In this document: positions 26,773-36,678 of the stretch, one piece after another
Numbering within the stretch: the stretch's first letter is position 1
Layout of the letters: every line of letters starts with the position of its first letter
Assembly: GCA_016713135.1 (NCBI GenBank)
Contig: JADJPR010000001.1
Coordinates: 186,001 to 250,000 of the forward strand
Length of the DNA: 64,000 nucleotides
Source of the DNA: Rhodanobacteraceae bacterium
GTDB lineage: Bacteria > Pseudomonadota > Gammaproteobacteria > Xanthomonadales > SZUA-5
Direction of reading: 5' to 3'
The notes under the pieces: model-generated
The model's database searches: none
What the model saw: only the letters and a program-made list of their open reading frames with translations
What the model was told of the DNA's origin: nothing
Position numbers and translations under genes: made by a program

Positions 26773-28731
26773 ATGTCCACATTCCACGACGACGGCATCT
26801 CCAATCCTGGCGACAACCCGAGCTTCGACGAGGTGCTGGCCCGCGCCCGCCGTCGCGAGTTCCTGCGCGGCAGCCTGGCTGCAGGCGTCGCCCTCGCGGG
26901 CGTCCCGCTGCTGTCGTCGCGTTCGCTGGCGCAGACCATCTCGCCGGCCTACACCCGGACGCCTCGCGTTGGCTTCGAACCGGTGCCTGTCAGCGAAGCC
27001 GACGCCCTGGTCGTGCCGCGCGGCTACCGCGCCGAGGTGCTGATCGCCTGGGGTGATCCGATCACCACGGCAGCACCGGAATTCCGCTACGACGCCGGCA
27101 ACACCGCCGACGAGCAGGCGCTGCAATGGGGCATGCACAACGACGGCATGCACTTCTTCCCCTTTGACGAGCCGCGCTTCAGCCTTTCGGGCGGGACCAC
27201 GCCCTCCTCGCGCCGCGGCCTGCTGGTGTCCAACCACGAGTACACCGACGATGGCCTGCTGCATCCGGACGGCATGCGCACCTGGACCGCGGAGAAGGTG
27301 CGCAAGTCGCAGGCGGCGCACGGCGTGTCGGTGATCGAGGTGTCGTTCGACGGCAGCGCCTGGCGCGTGCTGCGGGCCTCGCGCTATGCCCGCCGCATCA
27401 CTGCCTACACGCCGATGGCGGTATCCGGCCCAGCGGCCGGCCACCGCTTGCTGCGCACGGCGGCAGATCCGGACGGCGCGCGCATCCTCGGCACGTTCAA
27501 CAACTGCGCCCACGGCTACACGCCCTGGGGCACCTACCTGGCCTGCGAGGAAAACTTCAACGGCTACTTCGTCAACGCCGGCAGCGTCAGCGCCGAGCAG
27601 CGCCGCTACGGCGTCGGCCCTGGCGCCGGCTACCGCTGGCACGAACACGACGAGCGCTTCGACGCCGCACGCCACCCGAACGAGCCCAACCGCTTCGGCT
27701 GGGTGGTCGAGATCGACCCCTTCGACCCGCGGTCGGTGCCGGTGAAGCGCACCGCGCTCGGGCGCCTCAAACACGAGGGCGCCTGGGTCACGCTGGCCGC
27801 CGACAACCGCGTGGTGGTCTACATGGGCGACGACGAGCGCTTCGAGTACATCTACAAGTATGTGTCGCGCCGACCCTATCAGCCCGGCGTCCGCGGCAGC
27901 GAGCAGAACCTGCTCGACGACGGTGTGCTCTACGTGGCGCGCTTCAACGACAACCAGGTCGGCGAGTGGCTGCCGCTGGTCTGGGGCGAGAACGGCCTGA
28001 CCCCCGAGAACGGCTTCGCCGACCAGGGCGAGGTGCTGGTCAAGACGCGCCAGGCGGCCGATCGCGTCGGCGCCACGCGGATGGACCGCCCGGAGTGGAT
28101 CGCGGTCAACCCGCTGACCCGCGACGTCTACTGCACCCTGACCAACAACGACCGCCGCGGTAGCAGCGGCCAGCCGGCGACCGACGCCGCGAATCCGCGC
28201 GCGCAGAATGTGTTCGGCCACATCATCCGCTGGGTGGAGGACCGCCAGGATGCCGGTGCGCGGCGCTTCCGCTGGGAGCTGTTCGCGCAGTGCGGCGATC
28301 CCACGCTGGAGAACCCGGCGCGCCAGGGCAATCTCTCCGGAGACGCCTTCGGCAGCCCGGATGGCCTGTGGTTCGACGATCGCGGCATCCTGTGGGTGCA
28401 GACCGACATCTCGACCTCGATCGTCTCGCGCCCGGCGGCCGAGCGCGGCGACTACCGCAACATCGGCAACAACCAGATGCTGGCCTGGGATCCGGTGGAT
28501 GGCGAGTTCAAGCGCTTCCTGACCGGCCCGCGCGGCTGCGAGATCACCGGCGTCATCAGCACCCCGGACCTGCGCACCCTGTTCGTCAACGTGCAGCATC
28601 CGGGCGAGCCGGCGAGCGAGCGCAACGACCCGGCCAACCCCACCGCGATCTCGTCCTGGCCCTTCGGCACCCGCCCGCGCTCGGCCACCGTGGTGATCCG
28701 CAAGGAGGACGGCGGGATCATCGGCACCTGA
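26773..28731 (+). CDS. phoX: PhoX-type alkaline phosphatase (DUF839), Tat exported
   Basis: The 652-residue protein starts at the ATG at 26773; the longer frame upstream has no supporting features. A Tat signal is clear: RRREFLRGSLAAGVALAG (residues 26-43). The body fits the PhoX/DUF839 beta-propeller: GLLVSNHEYTDD, NNCAHGYTPWGTYLACEENF and GRLKHEGAWVTLA are family landmarks that hold Ca and Fe cofactors. PhoX releases phosphate from many esters in the periplasm or outside the cell and is usually under PhoB. Its place next to a PstS-like gene and the betaine-lipid operon fits a phosphate-starvation island. A strong terminator follows the gene. Confidence 0.92.
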   Translation: MSTFHDDGISNPGDNPSFDEVLARARRREFLRGSLAAGVALAGVPLLSSRSLAQTISPAYTRTPRVGFEPVPVSEADALVVPRGYRAEVLIAWGDPITTAAPEFRYDAGNTADEQALQWGMHNDGMHFFPFDEPRFSLSGGTTPSSRRGLLVSNHEYTDDGLLHPDGMRTWTAEKVRKSQAAHGVSVIEVSFDGSAWRVLRASRYARRITAYTPMAVSGPAAGHRLLRTAADPDGARILGTFNNCAHGYTPWGTYLACEENFNGYFVNAGSVSAEQRRYGVGPGAGYRWHEHDERFDAARHPNEPNRFGWVVEIDPFDPRSVPVKRTALGRLKHEGAWVTLAADNRVVVYMGDDERFEYIYKYVSRRPYQPGVRGSEQNLLDDGVLYVARFNDNQVGEWLPLVWGENGLTPENGFADQGEVLVKTRQAADRVGATRMDRPEWIAVNPLTRDVYCTLTNNDRRGSSGQPATDAANPRAQNVFGHIIRWVEDRQDAGARRFRWELFAQCGDPTLENPARQGNLSGDAFGSPDGLWFDDRGILWVQTDISTSIVSRPAAERGDYRNIGNNQMLAWDPVDGEFKRFLTGPRGCEITGVISTPDLRTLFVNVQHPGEPASERNDPANPTAISSWPFGTRPRSATVVIRKEDGGIIGT

Positions 28732-28744
28732 CCGGCCAGACAGC

Positions 28745-28772
28745 GGCGCCCACGGGATGGGCGCCCCGTCTT
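28745..28772 (+). terminator. Terminator after phoX
   Basis: GGCGCCCA pairs perfectly with TGGGCGCC around a CGGGA loop, followed by CCGTCTTCT. The T-tract is short but the stem is strong. Confidence 0.7.
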
Positions 28773-28933
28773 CTGGACGGCGTCGCTACGGCGGCGCCGT
28801 CCTTTCTCCGGCCTGCCATGCATGACCGCGCCTGGTCCAGGGCGTCGCTCAGCCCAGCGGCAGTTCAGCTCCCGCCACCGGCAGCGACGGCGAATCGTCC
28901 TATAGTCGATGGACCTCGCCGGGGAGTCTGCCG

Positions 28934-31900
28934 ATGTTCGCGCGCCTGCTGTCGCTGCTGTTCCTGCTGCTGGCCGGCACCGTCGCCCGCGCCGCCGCGC
29001 CGGTGGTGCCGGAAGCGCTGAAGGGCTGGGAGGCCTGGGTGCTGCACGGCGAGGAGTGGCGCGAGTGTCCGTTCTTCGCGACCGCCTCGCCGGGCGAGCG
29101 CGGCGCGCATGCCTGCGCGCTGGCCGGGCCGGTGAGCATCCGCATCGCCGGCGGGTCGCGCCGAGATCGCGGTGGACTACCGGGTCTACGCCGAGGGCCA
29201 CGTGCCGCTGGTGCACGCGCAGGAGGCCGTGCCCGAGGGGCTGGACGTGGACGGCCGGGAGGCGGTGATCGAGCAGCGCGATGGCCAGCCGCAGGTGTGG
29301 CTGCAACCGGGCGAACGCAAGCTGCGCTATGCGCTGGACCTGGCGGCGCAGCCGGAGTCCCTGGTGGTGCCGGAATCGCTGCGGGTGCTCAGCCTGAGCG
29401 TGGACGGCAAGCCGGTGTTCCCGCTCAACCGCGATGGCAGCGAGCTCTGGCTGCAGCGCGCCGAGACCACCACCGAGAGCGATGCGCTGGAGCTGACGGT
29501 GCACCGGCTGTGGCAGGACCAGCTGCCGCAGCTGCTGGAGACCCGGCTCGCGCTGGACGTGGCGGGCAAGGCGCGCGAGATCCGCCTCGGTCCGGCCTGG
29601 CCGGACGGTTATGAACTGACCCACGTGGAGGGCGACCTGCCGGCGGTGATCGAGCCCGGCCGCATGCTGCGGCTACAGGTGACGGCGGGCAGCTTCGAGC
29701 TGCAGTTGCACGCCCGCGCCACGACCCGGGCGGACCGGCTGTCCTTCGAATTCCCGGCGAGCGACTGGCCGCAACAGGAAATCTGGAGCTTCGCCGCCGA
29801 TCACCCGCTGCGGGTGGTGGATGTCGCTGGCGAGGCGCCGATCGATCCGGCGCAGGCCGATGTACCCGGCGAATGGCGCGAGTACCCGGCGTTCGCGATG
29901 GCCTCCGGCGGCGCGCTGACCTTGGCCGAGCGCAGCCGCGGCCTCGGCGACGATGCCAACCGCCTGAACCTGCGCCGCGAGCTGTGGCTGGACTTCGATG
30001 GCAGCGGCTACACCGTGCAGGACCGCATCAGCGGGCGCATGCGCCAGGGTTTCCGCCTGGACCTGGACCCGCCATACACGCTGTTGTCGGCCAGCGAGCG
30101 CGGCGAGCCGCTGCTGGTGACCAGCGGCGCGGACGGCGGGCGCGGAATCGAGGTGCGCTACCCGGCACTCGCTGTGGAAGCCACCGCGCGCCTGCCGTGG
30201 ACCTCGACGCTGCCGGCGCACGGCTGGGACGAGCGCCTGGATTCGCTGTCGGCCACGCTGCACCTGCCACCCGGCTATCGCTTGCTGTACGCCGGCGGCG
30301 TCGATCGCGCGGCGCAGGCGTGGATCGAACGCTGGGACATCTTCGAGGTATTCATCGCCGCCTTTGCGGTGGTGATCGGCTGGCGCCTCGGCGGACTGCC
30401 GCTGGCTGGCGCGGTGGCGCTGCTGGCGGTGCTCGGCGTGCACGAGTCCGACGCCCCGCGCTACAGCCTGATCGCGCTGCTGCTGCTGGTGCTCGGCTGG
30501 CGCTCGCTCGGCGCCGGCCGGCTGCGGCGCGCGCTGGCGCTGGCCAGCCTGGTCGCGGCGCTCGCCTTTGCCTGGGCCGCGTTGCCGTTTGCGATCGCCC
30601 AGGCGCGCTTCGCGCTGCACCCGCAACTGGCGGAGGGCGCATTGCCCAGCAGCTGGGGCAACGTCCTGGAAGCCGATCTCGGCAACGCCTACATGGCGCA
30701 GGAGATGGACAAGGTCATCACCGATGCACCCGAGGGCATCGCGATCCAGGCGCCCGCGCCGCCCCCGGGGACGTTCGCCCCCGCCGCCCGCGCCGATGGC
30801 ACCGCCACCCCCGCCACCGCCACCGAGCAAGGCCGACATGGCGCGCAACCAGGTCCAGTCGATGGAAATGGTGGAGGTCACCGGCAGCCGGATCAAGCGC
30901 GCCGACCTGATGGAGCGCTACGCCAAGGACGCCATCGTGCAGGCGGGCGTCGGCCGCCCGAGCTGGCGCTGGACCCAGGTGGAGCTGGGCTTCGACGGCC
31001 CGGTGGACCGCGAGCAGCAGCTCGACCTGTGGCTCTCGCCGCCGCTGGCGACGGCGCTCTGGCGCCTGCTGCTGGTGGCCGCGCTGGCGCTGATCGCCTG
31101 GCTGCTGGTGCAGCAGGTGCGCCGCGGCCCCGCGCGGCCGGCCGGGGCGCTCGCGCTGCTGGTGCTGCTGGCCTGCACGGGTCCGGCCGGCGCCGCCGAC
31201 ACGCCGGATCCCGGCGCTGCTGGCAGCCTGCGCGCGCACCTGACCGAGGATCCGCCCTGCGCGCCGCGTGCGCTGGCCTGGGGGTGGCCGAATTGCGCAT
31301 CGACGGTGAGCGCCTGAGTCTGGCGCTGGAAGTGCACGCCGCCGAACGCGTGTTGCTGCCAATGCCGCTGGACGACAGCAGCCTCGCCGAGGTGCAGGTG
31401 CGCATCGACGGCGCCGCAGCCGCGCTCCGCGGCAATGGCGACAGCCCCGCCGTGGGTGGCCAGCGAGCGCGGCGTGCACCGCCTGTCGCTGGAGGCGCGG
31501 GTGCGCGGCGACCGCGTCGCGCTGGACTTCCGCATGCGCCCGACACGCCTGACGGTCTCGGCCCCGGGCTGGACCACCGCCGGGCTGCGCGACGGCCGCC
31601 TGCTCGCCGAGCGCCTGGAACTGGTGCGCGAAGCGCCGAGCGCGGCGGCGGATGCCGACGCGCCGGCGCGGGTGCCGGTCAAGCCTTTCGTGCGCGTGAC
31701 CCGCACCCTGTCGCTGGACCTGGACTGGGTGGTCACCGAGTCGCGCGGATCGCCCCGGCCGACGGCGGCTTCAGCGTGCGCGTGCCGTTGCTGGCGGGCG
31801 AGCAGCCGCAGGATCCCGCGCTGCGGGTGGAGAACGGCGTGGCCGAGATCACCCTGCAACCGGGCACGGCGCGGCCTGGATCCATTCGCGGCTGACGCGC

Positions 31901-33058
31901 GGCGAGACGCTGACCCTCACCGCACCCGACCTGGCCGACCGCGCCGAGGTCTGGCGCGTGATCGTCGGTCCCAGCCTGTCGCTGAAGACCGCCGGCGTGC
32001 CGCTCAGCGAGCCGCAGGACGGCATCGACGAGGACGATGTCTGGGTCCATGAGTTCCGCCCGCTGCCAGGCGAGACCCTGACCCTGAGCATCGGCCGGCC
32101 AGCCGCGGTGCCGGGTGCCACGGTGGTCGCCGACAGCGTGCAGCTCGCCAGCGAAATCGGTGCGCGCAGCCGCACGCATACGCTGGAACTGGCCCTGCGC
32201 GCCACCCAGGGCGGCAGCCAGGCGCTCAAGCTGCCGGCCGACGCCGAGTTGCTGTCGCTGGCGATCGACGGGCGCGCGCTGAACCTGAAGCCGGAGCAGG
32301 GCGTGCTGACCCTGCCGGTCAAGCCGGGTACCCAGCAGGTGCAGCTCAGCTGGCGCGACGATGCCGGGGTGGGCCTGCACGTGGCGACGCCGGCGCTCGC
32401 CCTCGGGCTGGATGCCGCCAACGTCACCCTCGCTGGCGCTGCCGCAGGACCGCGGGTGCTGCGCCTGTGGGGCCCGGTGGTCGGGCCGGCGGTGCTTTAC
32501 TGGTCCGGCCTGCTGGTCTTGCTGGCGATCGGCTGGGGCCTGGGGCGCAGCGGCCGTGCCCTGCTGCCGCCACGCGCCTGGATGCTGCTGGTGCTCGGTT
32601 TCTCCACCCTGAGCTATGGGCCGCTGATCCTCGTCGCGCTCGGTTTCCTCGCGCTGGATGCGCGCCAGCGCTACCTGCCGGGCAGGCTCGGCAAATGGCG
32701 CTTCGACCTGATCCAGCTGGCGCTCGCCGCGCTGACCCTGGCCAGCTTCGTTGCCCTGGTGCTGGCGATTCCGGCCGGCTTGCTCGGGTCGCCCGAGATG
32801 CACATCGCCGGCGGCGCTGGCTACGGCTATGGCGACTTCGCCTGGCTCGCCGACCGCACCAGCGGCGCGCTGCCACAGGCGCATGCCCTCAGCCTGCCGC
32901 TGTGGGCGTACAAGGCGCTGATGCTGGCATTCGCGCTGTGGCTGGCGTGGGCGCTGGTCGGCTGGCTGAAACTGGCGTGGAGGGCGTTGACTGCGGGGAC
33001 TGGCTGGATGCGTCTGCGGCGTTTGCGCGCGGCGCCTGCGGTGGAGCCGGTTGCATGA
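28934..33058 (+). CDS. Large multi-domain membrane protein with six frame breaks
   Basis: A protein of about 1370 residues can be pieced together from three frames. It starts at the ATG at 28934 behind GGGGAG with a signal peptide (MFARLLSLLFLLLAGTVARA). Breaks fall near 29155, 30775, 31270, 31450, 31750 and 31868. Each segment continues the sense of the last, and no segment alone has internal stops. Long beta-rich periplasmic stretches alternate with membrane helices (30350-30600, 31060-31130, 32480-33000). A Pro-rich linker near 30760-30830 leads into VEVTGSRIKRADL, which resembles the plug start of Xanthomonadales TonB receptors. Function is not recognised. Its stop overlaps the next start (ATGA), tying it to the c-di-GMP-type genes that follow. 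Confidence 0.7.
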
Positions 33059-36000
33059 CGGAGGTGGCAAACCCGGCGCCGACCGGGCCCGCGCCCAGGC
33101 TGACGGTGCACGGTCGCTACGGCGCCGATGTGGGCTTCGAGCTGGACAGCGGCAGTTCGCTCGGCGTCTATCTGCGCCGGCTGCCGGGCTCGGCCAGCCA
33201 TTACGCCGACAACGAGGCGGTCTGGCTGGTCTGGAGCGACCCCGCCGGACGCATGCAGCTGCAGGTGCCGGCGCGCGTGCGTCACTGCGACCGGGTGGGC
33301 GTGCGCGTGCAGTTCGAGGCCGGGCAGCCGCCTGCGCTGATCGAACAGGTGCTGGCGTTGGTCCCGCGCAAGACCCTGGCCGACGGCGCCGGCCCGGATC
33401 CGGCCGAGCGCGCGGTGGTGCTGGTGGTCGATGCGATCCGCAGCGATTTCGTGACCGCCTGCCGCGCGCTGGTGGATGCCACCGCGGACGCACTCGAACG
33501 CGCCGACGCACCGGCGCTGAGTTCCGCCGCCGGCGCCGCCGAATCTGCGCGGCAGCTGCGCGCATGCCGCGAGGCGGTCGAGCAGGACTTTCGCCGCCGG
33601 CTGACGCTTCCATGGCGCCAGCCGGCGACCGGCCGCGAGACGCCAGCGCAGCCACTGGCCAACGATGGCGAGATGCGCGCCTGGCTCGCCGGGCGAGTCG
33701 CTGCGCGCGCGCTCGAGCGCCGCTGCGAGCCGACCTGGAAACCGTTGCGCCAGTGGTTGCGCTCGCTGCTGGACGGTCGCCCCGGGCCGGCGGCGGACGC
33801 GCTCTCGGTGGTGGCGGTGATCGATGCGCTGGCGCAGTCGCTGAACGCTGCGGAGCTGGACCCCGCGTTGCAGGACCGCATGTTGCAACTGGCGGGCAGC
33901 GCTGGCGGCTTCGAGTTGTCGCGTTGCTACGACCGCCTGGCGCAATCGATGCAGCGCGCCGGGATTCGCGACGACCGCTCGCCGGCCGAGGCAGCGGCGC
34001 CCGCCGCCGGCGCGGTCGTGGCGGTCGCGCCGTGTGTGCCCAGCCAGATCGACCCGACCCAGGCGTGGGCGGCCTTGCGCGGCCTCGGCGCGACCCCGGT
34101 CGCCGGCGTGGATCCGAAACTGCTCGCCGGCGGCGGCGCGATTGCCGACAGCATGCTGTTGCGCGCAGCCGGCGAGGTCCTCGCGGCCCCGGGCGGCGCC
34201 GCCGATTTCCGCACGCGCCTGGAGCAGCGCGCGCGCCAGCTGTCGGGCAATCGGCGCGCCGCGCTGGAATGGCGCCAGCACGAGGCGATCGACCTCTGCG
34301 TGCGCCTGCATGGCGCCATCGAGGACGATCCACTGGTGCCGGCCGGCTTTCGCGAGCGCTGCCGCCTGCTGCTCAAGCCGCTGCTGGCGATGGAGCTGCA
34401 GGGCGAGGCCTTCGATGCCTGCGTGGTGCCGTTCCGGCGCTTGCTCGCGCTGGTCGAATTCGCCAGCGAGTTGTGTGCCAGCCGCGGCGACCCGGCGACC
34501 CAGCGCATCCGCAGCGCGCTCGATGCCGAGATCGAATCCCTGGCCCACGCGGCCGCCTGGAGCGCGCCCGAGCTGGACGCCGCCTGCGAACGGATCGATC
34601 CCCTGCTGCAGCGTGCGCGTGCCGCCAGCCTGGCCGCCGAGAAGCGCGTGCTGGACGCTTGCGCCGGGCAGCAGCGGATGGCGGATGCGCGTGACCAGGT
34701 GCAGCAGGCGTTCGCGCGGCTGTTTGCCGGGCAGCAGTTGCCCCAGGTACTGGCGCTGGTGCTCGAACGGCGCCTGGCCACGACCTTGCTGCCGATCCTG
34801 CTGCGCGCCGGACCGGAGGGCCCGGAGTGGCGGGTGGCGATCGGACGCGTGAAGCTGCTCCACGACGCGCTGCGCCAAGCCGCCGCCGGGCACCCGGCCA
34901 GCGACCCCGAGCGCCATCTCGGTTGGCTGCGCGAGGCCTGCGCCGGTCCGCCCGACGAGCCGATCCTGGCGCGTTGCCTGACCCGCATCGACAGCGCGCT
35001 GACTGGCGCACCGGTGCCATGGGTGGCATTCGACGACACCATGGCGCGCGGCCCGCAAGAGGCCGCGGCGACGGCGTCGGACCCGCGCGCCGCGGAACTT
35101 GCAGCTGCGGTGCGGGTGGGCGACTGGTTGCTGCAGCAAGCTGCCGCGGAGGAGCCGCGCGTGGTGAAACTGGCCTGGCGGGCGGCGGATGGCAGCCGTT
35201 GCGTGTTCGTCAATCGCCTCGGACAGAAGATCGACGAGCTGGACGCGATTGCCTTTGGCGCGGCGCTGGTCGAGGGCAGCTTGCGCGCCGTGCCAGATGC
35301 GGACAGCGATGCCTGCGCACGCGCCTGGATGCGGGTGCTCGCCGAGCGCCACGCCGCCCTCGCCGCTCAGGCCACCCTCGATCCAGTCACCGGGCTGGTC
35401 GATCGCCGCGAGCTGCAGCGCCGCCTGCTTGCCTGGCTGGTGGCGCCGCAGCGCACGCCATTGCTGCTCGCGTGGATCCAGGTCGATGGCCTTCCGGCCC
35501 CCGGCAGCGGCGTCGAGGCGGAACTGCTCGGCGACTTCTCGGCGCTGCTGCTCCAGCATGCCGAGGGCTGTGGCTATGCTGCGCGGGCGGCTGCGGATGC
35601 CTTCGTGCTGGTGCTCCAGGGCCTGCCGCCGGCGCAGGCGGAGCGACGCGCGCATGCTTGTTTCGAGAAGGCGCTTGCACTGCCCTTCGAACTGGACGAT
35701 GGGCCGCTGCCCGTGGCGCTGAACATGGGCCTCGCGGGGGCCGACGTCGCGACCGCGTCGGTCGAGCGCCTGCTTGGCGATGCGCAACAGGCCTGCGCCG
35801 CGGCGCAGACCCTCGGTCGCGGCCAATGGCAGCAGCACCAGGCCGACACCACGGTGCTCTCGCGCATGCGCGATGCGGCGCTCTGGGTCCGCCGCATCGA
35901 CGAGGCCCTGCCCACCGGCGGACTGGTCCTCTACGGCCAGCGCGCTTGTGCGCTCAGCGCCGGCGAGGCGGACTACATCGAGGTCCTGCTGCGCATGCGC

Positions 36001-36615
36001 ACCGCCGACGGGGTGGTGGCGCCCGGCGAGTTTGCGGTCGCGGTCGAGCGTTACGGACAGATCGCGGCGATGGACCGCCACATCCTGCAGGAGCTGATCC
36101 CGGCGCTGCGGCGACTGGCACCGGGCAACCGTGCGCGCATCGCCTTCAACATATCGGTACGCAACCTGGTCGATCCGGAGTTCGTAGACGAGATCGTCCA
36201 GACCCTGCGGCAGCAGCCGGTTCCGCTGGAGCGGCTGTGCGTCGAGGTGTCGGCCCTGGCGTTGCGGCAGCAGCTCGACGAAGCGCTGCCCGGGATGCGT
36301 CGGCTGGCGGCGGCCGGCCTGGCGCTGGCGCTGGAGGGCTTTGACGCCAACTGGTCGTGGCGCGGCGGGCTGGAGCACCTGCCCTTCGATGTGGTCAAGG
36401 TGCCGGCGGCGCTGCTGCGCGGCCCCGCCGGGGATCGCACCGGCCTGCGCCTGGTGCGATCGATGAATGCCATCGCCCACCTGCTCGGCAAGCGCACGGT
36501 GGCCGAGCAGGTCGCCGATGAGGCAACCCTCGACGCGGTACGCGTGGCCGGCTTCGACCTCGCCCAGGGTTACCATCTGGGTGCGCCCCTACCATTGGCG
36601 GATTTGCTGAACTGA
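33055..36615 (+). CDS. DUF1631/PilZ-like protein with degenerate GGDEF and EAL domains
   Basis: The 1186-residue protein starts in an ATGA overlap. Residues about 10-115 look like a PilZ-type beta barrel, and about 120-750 are the helical DUF1631-like region. KLAWRAADGSRCVFVNRLGQ (near 703-722) is a small beta domain shared with the next protein. A GGDEF-like domain begins with LDPVTGLVDRRELQRRLLAW, but its signature is replaced by RAAADAF. The EAL-like domain reads EVLLRM, FNISVRNL and EVSALAL, while the DDFG pair is replaced by EGFDANW and the LKID Asp is missing (VVKVP). Both enzyme domains should be inactive, so a c-di-GMP sensor or scaffold role is more likely. Partners are probably the adjacent DUF1631 and PilZ proteins. 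Confidence 0.85.
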   Translation: MTEVANPAPTGPAPRLTVHGRYGADVGFELDSGSSLGVYLRRLPGSASHYADNEAVWLVWSDPAGRMQLQVPARVRHCDRVGVRVQFEAGQPPALIEQVLALVPRKTLADGAGPDPAERAVVLVVDAIRSDFVTACRALVDATADALERADAPALSSAAGAAESARQLRACREAVEQDFRRRLTLPWRQPATGRETPAQPLANDGEMRAWLAGRVAARALERRCEPTWKPLRQWLRSLLDGRPGPAADALSVVAVIDALAQSLNAAELDPALQDRMLQLAGSAGGFELSRCYDRLAQSMQRAGIRDDRSPAEAAAPAAGAVVAVAPCVPSQIDPTQAWAALRGLGATPVAGVDPKLLAGGGAIADSMLLRAAGEVLAAPGGAADFRTRLEQRARQLSGNRRAALEWRQHEAIDLCVRLHGAIEDDPLVPAGFRERCRLLLKPLLAMELQGEAFDACVVPFRRLLALVEFASELCASRGDPATQRIRSALDAEIESLAHAAAWSAPELDAACERIDPLLQRARAASLAAEKRVLDACAGQQRMADARDQVQQAFARLFAGQQLPQVLALVLERRLATTLLPILLRAGPEGPEWRVAIGRVKLLHDALRQAAAGHPASDPERHLGWLREACAGPPDEPILARCLTRIDSALTGAPVPWVAFDDTMARGPQEAAATASDPRAAELAAAVRVGDWLLQQAAAEEPRVVKLAWRAADGSRCVFVNRLGQKIDELDAIAFGAALVEGSLRAVPDADSDACARAWMRVLAERHAALAAQATLDPVTGLVDRRELQRRLLAWLVAPQRTPLLLAWIQVDGLPAPGSGVEAELLGDFSALLLQHAEGCGYAARAAADAFVLVLQGLPPAQAERRAHACFEKALALPFELDDGPLPVALNMGLAGADVATASVERLLGDAQQACAAAQTLGRGQWQQHQADTTVLSRMRDAALWVRRIDEALPTGGLVLYGQRACALSAGEADYIEVLLRMRTADGVVAPGEFAVAVERYGQIAAMDRHILQELIPALRRLAPGNRARIAFNISVRNLVDPEFVDEIVQTLRQQPVPLERLCVEVSALALRQQLDEALPGMRRLAAAGLALALEGFDANWSWRGGLEHLPFDVVKVPAALLRGPAGDRTGLRLVRSMNAIAHLLGKRTVAEQVADEATLDAVRVAGFDLAQGYHLGAPLPLADLLN

Positions 36616-36678
36616 GAAATACGGCACACAATTTGCATCGTGTTCCGGCTTTATGCTTGGTCAGAGCTCCTCGCCCCG

